A DNA stretch of 8,290 nt. Origin: Actinomycetes bacterium (GTDB taxonomy: Bacteria > Actinomycetota > Actinomycetes > Actinomycetales > Microbacteriaceae). The notes below the pieces were generated by a model. It did no database searches and was not told the DNA's origin. It saw only the letters and a list, made by a program, of their open reading frames with translations. Shown here in pieces: positions 1 to 6,298 of the stretch (position 1 is its first letter; each line of letters opens with the position of its first letter). Position numbers and translations under genes: made by a program. The DNA is taken from assembly GCA_023386675.1 (NCBI GenBank), contig JAEWJG010000104.1, positions 1 to 8,290 on the forward strand, read 5' to 3'.

Positions 1-2
1 TC

Positions 3-1028
3 TCGGACTCGACCGGTCGGGGCAGCCCGTTGTCCTCGTCGGTGAGCTTCGTCGGCGCGGACAACTACCGCACCCTGCTGACCGGCGGTGGTCTGGCCAC
101 CCAGGACTTCGGCACCGCGCTGCGCAACAACGCCTGGTACGTCGTGCTCGTGGTGCCGCTGCAGACGGCCCTCTCGCTGTTTCTCGCGGTGCTCGTCAGC
201 CGCCGCATCCTGCGCGGCCGCGGGTTCTTCCGCACCGCCTTCTACTTCCCCTCGGTCACCAGCTCGGTGGCGATCACGGTGCTGTGGCTGTTCCTGTTCA
301 GCACCAGCGGCGCCGTCAACAAGGTGCTGTCGTGGTTCGGCATCCACGGACCGAACTGGTTCAACGACCCGAGCGGCATCATCCACGACCTCCTCGCCGC
401 CTTCGGCATCACGCAGGGACCGGCGGCGCTGACCCAGAACACGGCGCTCGGCGTCTCGTGGTGGGACTGGCTGGGCGGACCGTCTGTCGCCATGTCGGCG
501 TACATCATCATGGCCGTGTTCACCACGAGCGGCACCTTCATGCTGCTGTTCCTCGCGGCGCTGCAGAACCTCGGCGGCGACATCACCGAGGCCGCCGAGA
601 TGGATGGGGCCAACGCCTGGCAGCGCTTCTGGCGGATCACGCTCCCCCAGCTCCGGCCCACGCTGTTCACCGTGCTGACGCTCGGCCTCATCGGCTGCTG
701 GCAGGTGTTCGACCAGATCTACACCGGCACGCGCGGCGCGCCGGGCAAGACGACGCTGACGCCGGCGTACCTCTCCTATCAGACCTCGTTCGTGAACCAG
801 TCGTGGGGTCAGGGCGCGGCGATCGCATTTATCCTGTTCGTCATCATCGTGCTGTTCACGCTGTTCCAGCGCTGGGTGCTGCGGGAGCGGAAGGTGTCGA
901 AGCGGCGGATGCGGCTGTACCAGCCGGCGCTGGCCGCGGGCACCGCGGCGAGCGGGGCGCCGAGCAGCGTGCCGGCCACCGGCGCGGACGGGTCCGACGC
1001 GAACGACCGGAAGGGAGCGCTCCGATGA
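3..1028 (+). CDS. Carbohydrate ABC transporter permease, MalF/UgpA type (5' end outside window)
   Basis: This is one of the two membrane subunits of an ABC sugar importer (binding-protein-dependent permease family, BPD_transp_1). The frame is open to the left edge, and residues such as FVGADNYRTLL match the periplasmic segment after the first helix of MalF-like proteins. The real start and first helix are therefore upstream; the TTG at 30 is only an internal codon. Counting from that TTG, hydrophobic segments lie near residues 36-56, 71-92, 153-178, 211-230 and 262-283. The cytoplasmic EAA loop, which contacts the ATPase, is at 187-206 (EAAEMDGA, then ITLP). The loop between the second and third visible helices (about 93-150) is long and Trp-rich (WF...WWDWL). 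The tail after residue 290 is basic, then Ala/Ser/Gly-rich. The stop overlaps the next start as ATGA. Family assignment is firm; the sugar is unknown. Confidence 0.93.
   Translation, partial: SDSTGRGSPLSSSVSFVGADNYRTLLTGGGLATQDFGTALRNNAWYVVLVVPLQTALSLFLAVLVSRRILRGRGFFRTAFYFPSVTSSVAITVLWLFLFSTSGAVNKVLSWFGIHGPNWFNDPSGIIHDLLAAFGITQGPAALTQNTALGVSWWDWLGGPSVAMSAYIIMAVFTTSGTFMLLFLAALQNLGGDITEAAEMDGANAWQRFWRITLPQLRPTLFTVLTLGLIGCWQVFDQIYTGTRGAPGKTTLTPAYLSYQTSFVNQSWGQGAAIAFILFVIIVLFTLFQRWVLRERKVSKRRMRLYQPALAAGTAASGAPSSVPATGADGSDANDRKGALR
1009..1017 (+). promoter_or_regulatory. Ribosome binding site of the second permease
   Basis: The purine-rich GGAAGGGAG lies inside the end of the upstream permease gene, 7 bases before the ATG at 1025. 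It supports that start and fits reinitiation at the ATGA overlap. Confidence 0.7.
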
Positions 1029-1936
1029 GCTCGACCACTGTGCAGGACGCGGTCTCGGTGTCGCCGCCGCCGTCCGCCCCTCGGCCGACGGCCCGCCGGC
1101 GGAGGTCGACGGCCACGATCGTCGCGACCTCGATCACCTACGCGATCCTGATCGTGCTGGCCGTGATCTACATCATGCCGTTCCTCATCCAGCTCGCCAC
1201 CTCGTTCAAGACGGACGCGGAGGCGTCGGCCAACCCGGTCTCGCTCATCCCGCAGACGTTCACCGCGGCGGCGTATACCAAGCTGTTCGTCAACTCCGAC
1301 TTCCCGGTGTGGTTCGGTAACACCGCTCTGGTGACCGTGTTCGTGACCGCGGGACGCGTGTTCTTCGACTCGCTCGCCGGCTACGCCCTGGCGCGCCTGC
1401 ACTTCCGTGGGCGGACGGTCGTGTTCGCCGCGCTGGTCGCCGTGATGTCGGTCCCGATGGTCGTGCTGCTGATCCCGAAGTTCCTGGTCATCAACCAGCT
1501 GGGCATGTACGACTCGTACACCGGCATGATCCTGCCGCTGCTGACGGATGCCGCCGGCGTCTTCATCATGAAGAACTTCTTCGAGTCCATCCCGGCGAGC
1601 GTCGAGGAGCAGGCGCGGATCGACGGAGCGGGCACCTTCCGCGTGTTCTGGTCGATCGTCCTGCCGATGGCGCGGCCGGCGCTCATCACCATCATCATCC
1701 TGTCGTTCCAGGGGTCGTGGAACGAGCTCGCGCACTTCATCGTCTCGACGCAGAGCCCGGCGCTGACCACACTGACCAAGGGCGTCGCGGGACTCGCGAG
1801 CGGCCAGCTCAGCCAGGGGAGCCAGTACCCGCTGAAGCTCGCCGCCGCGGCGATCATGACTATCCCGGTGGCGGTCCTGTTCTTCGTGTTCCAGCGGCGC
1901 ATCATGAATTCGAGCGAGGGGGCGGTGAAGGAATGA
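1025..1936 (+). CDS. Carbohydrate ABC transporter permease, MalG/UgpE type
   Basis: This is the partner membrane subunit of the sugar importer and would pair with the upstream permease in the cytoplasmic membrane. The protein has 303 residues, close to the usual 270-310. The first 30 residues are a Ser/Pro/Arg-rich cytoplasmic tail. Helices lie near 33-58, 98-121, 131-152, 166-186, 217-238 and 270-290. The segment LATSFKTDAEA after the first helix is typical of MalG-like proteins. The EAA loop is at about 194-214 (EEQARIDGAG, then IVLP). The ATG overlaps the previous stop as ATGA, and the gene's own stop overlaps the next start in the same way. No ATPase gene is present. Many actinobacterial sugar importers share a distant MsiK-type ATPase, so its absence is not odd. 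Confidence 0.95.
   Translation: MSSTTVQDAVSVSPPPSAPRPTARRRRSTATIVATSITYAILIVLAVIYIMPFLIQLATSFKTDAEASANPVSLIPQTFTAAAYTKLFVNSDFPVWFGNTALVTVFVTAGRVFFDSLAGYALARLHFRGRTVVFAALVAVMSVPMVVLLIPKFLVINQLGMYDSYTGMILPLLTDAAGVFIMKNFFESIPASVEEQARIDGAGTFRVFWSIVLPMARPALITIIILSFQGSWNELAHFIVSTQSPALTTLTKGVAGLASGQLSQGSQYPLKLAAAAIMTIPVAVLFFVFQRRIMNSSEGAVKE
1916..1922 (+). promoter_or_regulatory. Possible ribosome binding site of the S51 gene
   Basis: GAGGGGG lies 10 bases before the ATG at 1933. A second purine run, AAGGA at 1928-1932, touches the ATG and is too close to act as a normal Shine-Dalgarno site. Spacing is therefore slightly long, and translation probably relies partly on coupling through the ATGA overlap. 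Confidence 0.45.
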
Positions 1937-2679
1937 CGGCGAGCGAGCCGACCATCCTCGCGACCTGCGGCGGCCTGAACGCCGGGGAGTGGACGGACTC
2001 GGTCTACGGGCCGCTGCTCCATCACGCGATCGCGCTGGCGGAGGTGCGTGGACGCGCTCCGCGGGTGACGCACGTCAACACCGCCGGCGGCGACCAGCGG
2101 CACGTCGAGGGCGGCGAGCTGGAGGCGGCGCGCGCGGCGGGAGTGGACGCGACGCACGTGCGGCTGTTCCCGCACCCGAACATCCCGGACCTGCGGGCGC
2201 ATCTGCTGAGCCAGGACGTGATCTGGGTCAGCGGCGGGAGCCTCGTCAACCTGCTCGCCGTGTGGCGCGCGCACGGGCTGGATCGGCTGCTCGCCGAAGC
2301 GTGGAGGCGCGGCGTCGTGCTCGCGGGCGGTTCGGCCGGGGCCCTGTGCTGGCACCAGGGCGGCACGACCGCGTCGTTCGGGCCGGCGATCGCGCCGGTG
2401 GCCGACGGGCTCGGGCTGGTGCCCGGCTCGCTCGCGGTGCACTACGACTCCGACCCGAGCCGGCGGCCGATGCATCAGCGGGCCGTCGCCGACGGTGTGC
2501 TGCCCGACGGCTACGCGCTCGACGAGGGGACCGGCCTCGTCTACCGCGGGCGCGAGCTCGTGGATGTGGTGGCCGAGCGGCCGGGCGTCTCCGTCTGGCG
2601 CGTCGAGCGGGACCGGGACGGCGTGAACGAGACCCGCATCGCACCCCGGGTCCTCGACCAGAAGGAGGCCGCCGCATGA
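1933..2679 (+). CDS. Peptidase E-like S51 family protein (class I glutamine amidotransferase-like fold)
   Basis: The protein has 248 residues with no signal peptide or membrane segment, so it should be cytoplasmic. It matches the S51 family (dipeptidase E/cyanophycinase), whose known members are serine peptidases acting on Asp-containing dipeptides or cyanophycin. Visible landmarks are the N-terminal strand ILATCGGL, WVSGGSLVNLL at 98-108 (the family G-G-N/S-x-x-N-L-L segment), and the nucleophile elbow GGSAGA with Ser134. His170 (LAVHYDSDP) and Glu198 (LDEGTGLVYRG) sit where the E. coli PepE His and the conserved Glu lie. The catalytic set therefore looks intact. The length is near PepE (about 230). 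The gene overlaps both neighbours by ATGA, between the sugar permeases and the glycosidase. Its substrate is unknown, and nothing in a sugar pathway obviously calls for an aspartyl dipeptidase. It could be a family member with a different role. Confidence 0.88.
   Translation: MTASEPTILATCGGLNAGEWTDSVYGPLLHHAIALAEVRGRAPRVTHVNTAGGDQRHVEGGELEAARAAGVDATHVRLFPHPNIPDLRAHLLSQDVIWVSGGSLVNLLAVWRAHGLDRLLAEAWRRGVVLAGGSAGALCWHQGGTTASFGPAIAPVADGLGLVPGSLAVHYDSDPSRRPMHQRAVADGVLPDGYALDEGTGLVYRGRELVDVVAERPGVSVWRVERDRDGVNETRIAPRVLDQKEAAA
2662..2668 (+). promoter_or_regulatory. Strong ribosome binding site fixing the glycosidase start
   Basis: AAGGAGG lies 7 bases before the ATG at 2676, inside the end of the S51 gene. 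It is the best Shine-Dalgarno match of the operon. It favours the ATG at 2676 over the in-frame ATG at 2757, which has only a weak GAAGGC about 16 bases away. Confidence 0.8.
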
Positions 2680-4754
2680 CCGCACCGCATCCCACGACCG
2701 AGGCCCCTCCGGCATCCCGATCCACCGTCACCGAACACGAAGGCACGACCCCCACGATGACCCAGCCCCTGCAGCCGCTCCTCCACGACAGCGTCGTGGT
2801 GCTCACCGCACCGTCTCAGGCGTGGTCGGCCCCCGACGGGCGGATCGACGGGCACGGCATCCACGGCTTCTACCACTCCGATCTCCGGGTGCTCGACTGC
2901 ATCCTGCTGACCGTCGGCGGTGCCGAGCCGGAGCACATCGCGACGGCCGGTCCGTCCGCGGCGACCAGCGTGTTCACCGCGCTCGCCCGCGGGATCGACG
3001 ACGCGACCGCCGACCCGCGCGTTCGCGTCGACCGCACCCGCACGGTCCGCTCCGGGGTGCTGGAGGAGCGGATCGTGCTGCGCAACGCCCTCGCAACGTC
3101 CCTCCGCACGGTCGTCGAGGTGTCGCTGCGGGCGGACTTCTCGCCCATGCAGCAGATCAAGGCGGGGCTGAGCGGGAGCGAGCACCCCGTGTCCGTCTCC
3201 CCCGACGGCGACTCGGGCGCAGTGCTGCGAAGCGGACCGGTGTCGGCGCGTCTCGCCGCCCCGGACGCGAGCGTGACGGTCGACGGCGAAGCGATCATGC
3301 TGCGCTGGGAGGTCGAGCTGCCGGCGCACGGAGAGGTGGCCGTCCGCTGGAACACCGAGGTGGACGACCCGACCGCGGTCGTCGGCGGTGCCGCGCCATC
3401 GGCGCAGTGGGCCGCATTCGCCGCCGAGACCGGCGACTCGCGGCTGGCGTCCTGGCTGCACCGCGCGCTGGCCGACCTTCAGGCCTTGCGGATGTCCACG
3501 GTCGAACGCCCGGACGACGTCTTCCTGGCCGCCGGAGCACCCTGGTTCTTCACCCTGTTCGGCCGCGACTCGATCTGGGCGGCACGGATGCTGCTCCCGC
3601 TCGGGCACGAGCTCGCCGCCTCCACTCTCCGGGTCCTCGCGCACTACCAGGGCACGGAGAACGTGGACGCGACAGCCGAGCAGCCGGGCAAGATCATGCA
3701 CGAGCTGCGGCCCGCGGCGCTGACCATCCCGGGTGAAGGCGTCGTGCTGCCTCCTCTCTATTACGGGACGGTCGACGCGACCGCGCTCTGGGTGTGCCTG
3801 CTGCACGACGCGTGGAAGTGGGGCATGCCCCGGGACGAGGTGGAGGCGCTGCTCCCCCACCTCGAGGCGGCCCTGGCGTGGATGCGCGACTCCGGAGACA
3901 GCGACGGCGACGGCTTCTTGGAGTACGTCGACACCACCGGCCACGGCCTCGCCAACCAGGGCTGGAAGGACTCCGGCGACTCCATCCAGTGGCGCGACGG
4001 CACGCTCGCCGAGGGCCCGATCGCGCTCTGCGAGGTGCAGGGGTACGCGTACGAGGCGGCGATGGGCGGTGCGGAGCTGCTCGACGCCTTCGGGCGGGAC
4101 GGCGGTTCCGAGTGGCGTCGGTGGGCCGCCGACCTGAAGGCGCGCTTCGCATCCGCCTTCTGGATCGACGACCCGGCGGGGGCCTACCCCGCGGTCGCGC
4201 TGGATGCGTCCAAGCGCCGTGTGGACACGGTCACCAGCAACATCGGGCACCTGCTCGGGACGGGCATCCTCGATCCGGCGCAGGCTGCGCTGGTCGCCCG
4301 GCGTCTCGTGTCGCCGGAGCTGTGCTCGGGCTACGGTCTGCGGACCATGTCGACCGACTCGGCCGGGTACTGGCCGCTCAGCTATCACGGCGGCAGCGTG
4401 TGGGCGCACGACACCGCGATCGCCGTGAGTGGGCTGGCGCGCGACGGGTTCCGCGCCGAGGCGGGGCAGCTCGCCGACGGACTCCTCGCGGCGGCGGACG
4501 GCTTCGCCTACCGGATGCCGGAGCTGCACTCGGGCGACCCCGCGAGCGAGACCGCCGCGCCCATCCCGTACCCGGCGGCCTGCCGGCCGCAGGCCTGGTC
4601 GGCTGCGGCGGCTGTGGCCGTGCTGAGCGCGCGCCTCGGGCTGCGGGCGGATGCACCGGCCGGCGCGTTCGACGTCGACCCCGATCCGGCGGCCGGAAGC
4701 ATCCGGGTTCGCGGCCTCCGCTTCGCGGGCCACGCCCGCGACATCACCACCTGA
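2676..4754 (+). CDS. Glycogen debranching enzyme-type glycosidase (amylo-alpha-1,6-glucosidase family)
   Basis: The protein has 692 residues, no signal peptide, and is probably cytoplasmic. Residues 1-30 are Thr/Pro-rich and non-conserved. About 33-230 resemble the beta-rich N-terminal domain of bacterial glycogen-debranching proteins (start LLHDSVVVLTAP, then GFYHSDLRVLD). About 245-655 are an (alpha/alpha)6-barrel catalytic domain of the amylo-alpha-1,6-glucosidase/six-hairpin glycosidase type. Landmarks are WFFTLFGRDSIWAARML (290-306), GKIMHELRP (338-346), LYYGTVDATALWV (361-373), the acidic loop DSDGDGFLEY (408-417), NQGWKDSGDS (427-436), and the late SVWAHDTAIAV and PELHSG segments. Debranching enzymes hydrolyse alpha-1,6 branches, but bacterial proteins of this architecture are mostly uncharacterised, so the exact linkage is inferred. 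As the last gene after a sugar importer, it probably trims the imported oligosaccharide. I do not assign catalytic residues. Confidence 0.87.
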   Translation: MTAPHPTTEAPPASRSTVTEHEGTTPTMTQPLQPLLHDSVVVLTAPSQAWSAPDGRIDGHGIHGFYHSDLRVLDCILLTVGGAEPEHIATAGPSAATSVFTALARGIDDATADPRVRVDRTRTVRSGVLEERIVLRNALATSLRTVVEVSLRADFSPMQQIKAGLSGSEHPVSVSPDGDSGAVLRSGPVSARLAAPDASVTVDGEAIMLRWEVELPAHGEVAVRWNTEVDDPTAVVGGAAPSAQWAAFAAETGDSRLASWLHRALADLQALRMSTVERPDDVFLAAGAPWFFTLFGRDSIWAARMLLPLGHELAASTLRVLAHYQGTENVDATAEQPGKIMHELRPAALTIPGEGVVLPPLYYGTVDATALWVCLLHDAWKWGMPRDEVEALLPHLEAALAWMRDSGDSDGDGFLEYVDTTGHGLANQGWKDSGDSIQWRDGTLAEGPIALCEVQGYAYEAAMGGAELLDAFGRDGGSEWRRWAADLKARFASAFWIDDPAGAYPAVALDASKRRVDTVTSNIGHLLGTGILDPAQAALVARRLVSPELCSGYGLRTMSTDSAGYWPLSYHGGSVWAHDTAIAVSGLARDGFRAEAGQLADGLLAAADGFAYRMPELHSGDPASETAAPIPYPAACRPQAWSAAAAVAVLSARLGLRADAPAGAFDVDPDPAAGSIRVRGLRFAGHARDITT

Positions 4755-4804
4755 CCTCCACCCGGCCTCACTGCCCGCGAGTTGCTCGGCGCTGGGGATG
4801 TGCG
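4755..4804. other. Convergent spacer between the glycosidase and flavoprotein genes
   Basis: Only 50 bases separate the two convergent stops. The best pairing is a 4-bp stem (CGAG-TTG-CTCG at about 4784-4794) with no T-run, too weak to call a terminator. Transcripts from both sides may run into the opposing gene. Confidence 0.4.
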
Positions 4805-5878
4805 CTAGAGCTGCGCCATGATCTGGCGGGCGATGATCCGGCCGGCCCGGTTGGCGCCGATGGTGGACGCCTGCGGTCCATACCCGGCAAGGAATATGCG
4901 TGAGTCCTGCCACGACGCTCCCGACGCGACGGTGAGGCCGCCGGTCTTCTCGCGCAGGCGCAGCGGTGCCAGGTGGCGGAGCTCCGGACGGAAGCCGGTC
5001 GCCCAGATGAGCGCGTCGGCCTGGGTGAACGATCCGTCTGGCCAGCGGACGCCGTCCGCCTCGATGCGGGAGAACATCCCGCGCTCGACCAGCACACCGC
5101 GGTCGATGCCTGCGGCGATCCTCCGCGTGCGGGGGACGCCGGTGCCGCTGACGATGGACGGGAGGGCCTGTCCGTTGCGGGCGGCGGCATCCTGCATCGC
5201 CACGGCGGCAACGCCGCCCTCGATGGTGAGCTCCGACTCGTCGCGGAAATCGACCGGCCGCCGGGTCGCCCACGTCAGCGACGCGGCGATGCCCTCGAGC
5301 TCGAGGAGGAAGCCGATCGCGCTCGTCCCTCCCCCGACGACCACGACCGACTGCCCGGCGAACTCCTCCGCCGAGAGGTACGACGACGTGTGCACCTGCC
5401 GGCCGCGGAAGTCGTTGACGCCCGGGTAGTACGGCACGAAGGGAGCGCCCCAGGTGCCGGTCGCGTTGACCACGACGCGCGTCGCGGTCTCGCCGGCGGT
5501 GTGCTGCACGATGAGGTCCGCGCCGCGATCGAAGACGCACGTCACGGTGACCGGACGCTGCACGTCCAGCCCGAAGTGCTCCTCGTAGCGGCGGTAGTAC
5601 CCGGCGACGATGTCGCGTGCCGGGAGCGTCCGGTCGGCCGTCTCGAAACTCAGGCCGAGCTCGGCCATCCCGGGCAGATCGTGGACGTGGTGGGCGCTGC
5701 CCAGCTTGAGCGCATCCCATCGGTGCTGCCAGGCCCCGCCGGTGATCGGACCGCGGTCGTAGATGATGAAATCGACCCCGGGCGTCAGCTCGAAACGCCG
5801 CAGATAATAGGCGACCGCGAGCCCCGCCTGGCCTGCGCCGATCACCACCACCTGGGTGTCGGTCCTGGTCGTGCTCAC
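4805..5878 (-). CDS. FAD/NAD(P)-dependent oxidoreductase, flavin monooxygenase-like (CzcO/ArsO-like)
   Basis: This is a 357-residue cytoplasmic flavoprotein with two Rossmann dinucleotide-binding sites. The FAD site is VVVIGAGQAGLA (G14, G16, G19) and the NAD(P)H site is VVVVGGGTSAIG (G182, G184). Between them is F157-x-G-x-x-x-H163-x-x-x-Y167, a variant of the flavin-monooxygenase/Baeyer-Villiger fingerprint. The conserved ATGFRPE segment is at 293-299, followed near the C-terminus by IFLAGYGPQAST. It is shorter than classic FMOs (450-550) and closer in size to single-domain CzcO/ArsO/YUCCA-like enzymes. GTG at 5876-5878 must be the start: the frame meets TGA at 5891-5893 with no other start between. 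No good Shine-Dalgarno precedes it. It stands alone, converging on the sugar operon and diverging from DUF3073, so its substrate cannot be deduced. Confidence 0.88.
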   Translation of the reverse strand: MSTTRTDTQVVVIGAGQAGLAVAYYLRRFELTPGVDFIIYDRGPITGGAWQHRWDALKLGSAHHVHDLPGMAELGLSFETADRTLPARDIVAGYYRRYEEHFGLDVQRPVTVTCVFDRGADLIVQHTAGETATRVVVNATGTWGAPFVPYYPGVNDFRGRQVHTSSYLSAEEFAGQSVVVVGGGTSAIGFLLELEGIAASLTWATRRPVDFRDESELTIEGGVAAVAMQDAAARNGQALPSIVSGTGVPRTRRIAAGIDRGVLVERGMFSRIEADGVRWPDGSFTQADALIWATGFRPELRHLAPLRLREKTGGLTVASGASWQDSRIFLAGYGPQASTIGANRAGRIIARQIMAQL

Positions 5879-5974
5879 GCGCTCATCCCATCACTTCTCG
5901 CTGTGCGCGAACTCGGGGGGCCACGGGGGCCGCATGCTAAACTGCATCCTAGTTTTCATTGTTTCTATCGGATC

Positions 5975-5997
5975 CCCGGGCGAGTCTCTCGCACGGG
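5975..5997 (+). other. Hairpin in the probable DUF3073 5' leader
   Basis: The arms CCCGGGCGAG and CTCGCACGGG pair over 10 positions, with one G-A mismatch and a TCT loop. The hairpin ends 8 bases before the purine-rich ribosome binding site. No T-run follows, so it does not look like a standard attenuator. It may stabilise the leader or affect ribosome access. The role is inferred; the pairing is read directly. Confidence 0.5.
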
Positions 5998-6001
5998 CTG
6001 G

Positions 6002-6020
6002 GACCAAAAGGGGGTCACGC
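6002..6020 (+). repeat. Near-direct repeat, copy 1 (before DUF3073)
   Basis: GACCAAAAGGGGGTCACGC contains the DUF3073 ribosome binding site and touches its ATG. It shares GACCAAAAGGGG exactly with copy 2 at 7639-7656 and aligns over 17 of 19 positions with one gap. It may be chance, but both copies are in short intergenic spacers. Confidence 0.45.
6006..6014 (+). promoter_or_regulatory. Ribosome binding site of DUF3073
   Basis: AAAAGGGGG lies 6 bases before the ATG at 6021. It fixes that start and rules out the longer in-frame reading that would begin inside the divergent flavoprotein gene. Confidence 0.7.
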
Positions 6021-6239
6021 ATGGGGCGCGGCCGTCAAAAAGCGAAGCACACCAAGATCGCTCGCGAGTTGAAGTCGTTCAGTCCGAACGTGAACTACGA
6101 CGCGCTGGAGCGCGAGCTGACCGGCCACTCCCACGGCGAAAGCGACCCCTACGACAAGTGGGCCGAGTACGCGACCGACGACGAGGTCGAGTACGAGGAC
6201 GAGGACGAAGAGACGGGTACCACCCCGAAGCGCGCATAG
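6021..6239 (+). CDS. DUF3073 family protein
   Basis: This 72-residue protein has the characteristic actinobacterial DUF3073 opening (MGRGRQKAKHTKIARELK) and the following SPNVNYDALERELTG segment. Charge is sharply split: residues 1-18 are strongly basic, while about 53-64 are almost entirely acidic (DDEVEYEDEDEE), ending in a short basic tail (PKRA). There is no signal peptide or membrane segment. The function is unknown. The basic head could touch nucleic acid, but that is a guess. From memory, DUF3073 genes often lie close to purM in actinobacteria; here one gene on the opposite strand separates them. The gene converges on the surface-protein gene and ends 59 bases from it. Confidence 0.88.
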   Translation: MGRGRQKAKHTKIARELKSFSPNVNYDALERELTGHSHGESDPYDKWAEYATDDEVEYEDEDEETGTTPKRA

Positions 6240-6279
6240 CGCCTCCTGTCCTGCCGAGCGCGATGCGTTCGTCTTCTCG

Positions 6280-6296
6280 CCGCGCGTGACGCGCGG
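6280..6296. terminator. GC hairpin between convergent DUF3073 and surface-protein genes
   Basis: CCGCGCG and CGCGCGG form a perfect 7-bp stem around a TGA loop. It lies 41 bases after the DUF3073 stop and 3 bases beyond the stop of the minus-strand gene. No T-tract follows on either strand, so it is a possible bidirectional terminator of the T-less kind often proposed in high-GC actinobacteria. Confidence 0.5.
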
Positions 6297-6298
6297 AC

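Larger units (their letters stand above)
5879..6020. promoter_or_regulatory. Divergent intergenic region with probable promoters of the flavoprotein and DUF3073 genes
   Basis: This 142-bp spacer between two divergent genes must hold promoters for both. It has the only clearly AT-rich patch in the window (about 5935-5970). Candidate -10 boxes are TAAACT at 5938-5943 on the plus strand and TAGGAT read from 5952 to 5947 on the minus strand. They are about 10 bp apart, so the two promoters may interfere. I see no convincing TTGACA-like -35 box for either, so the exact boxes are uncertain. A run of G-rich sequence (5915-5931) lies on the flavoprotein side. Confidence 0.45.

Noticed and set aside
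284..1024. Plus-strand frame that extends the second permease about 250 codons upstream
   Set aside because: That part overlaps the first permease and encodes His/Arg-rich sequence. The permease starts at the ATG at 1025, with a good ribosome binding site and a normal family length.
1989..2675. In-frame upstream extension of the glycosidase
   Set aside because: It overlaps the S51 gene, is Arg/Ala-rich, and the AAGGAGG before 2676 marks the true start.
2541..5720. Very long open frame (over 1000 codons) on the minus strand opposite the glycosidase and running into the flavoprotein region
   Set aside because: It is Arg/Pro/Gly-rich nonsense-like sequence, antisense to clear protein families, as expected from third-position GC bias.
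5875..5886. Minus-strand mini-ORF ATG-AGC-GCG-TGA whose stop overlaps the GTG start of the flavoprotein
   Set aside because: A three-codon leader could couple translation, but its ribosome binding site is weak and such short frames arise easily by chance.
5856..6020. In-frame upstream extension of DUF3073
   Set aside because: It would start inside the divergent flavoprotein gene. The family's conserved N-terminus begins at the ATG at 6021.
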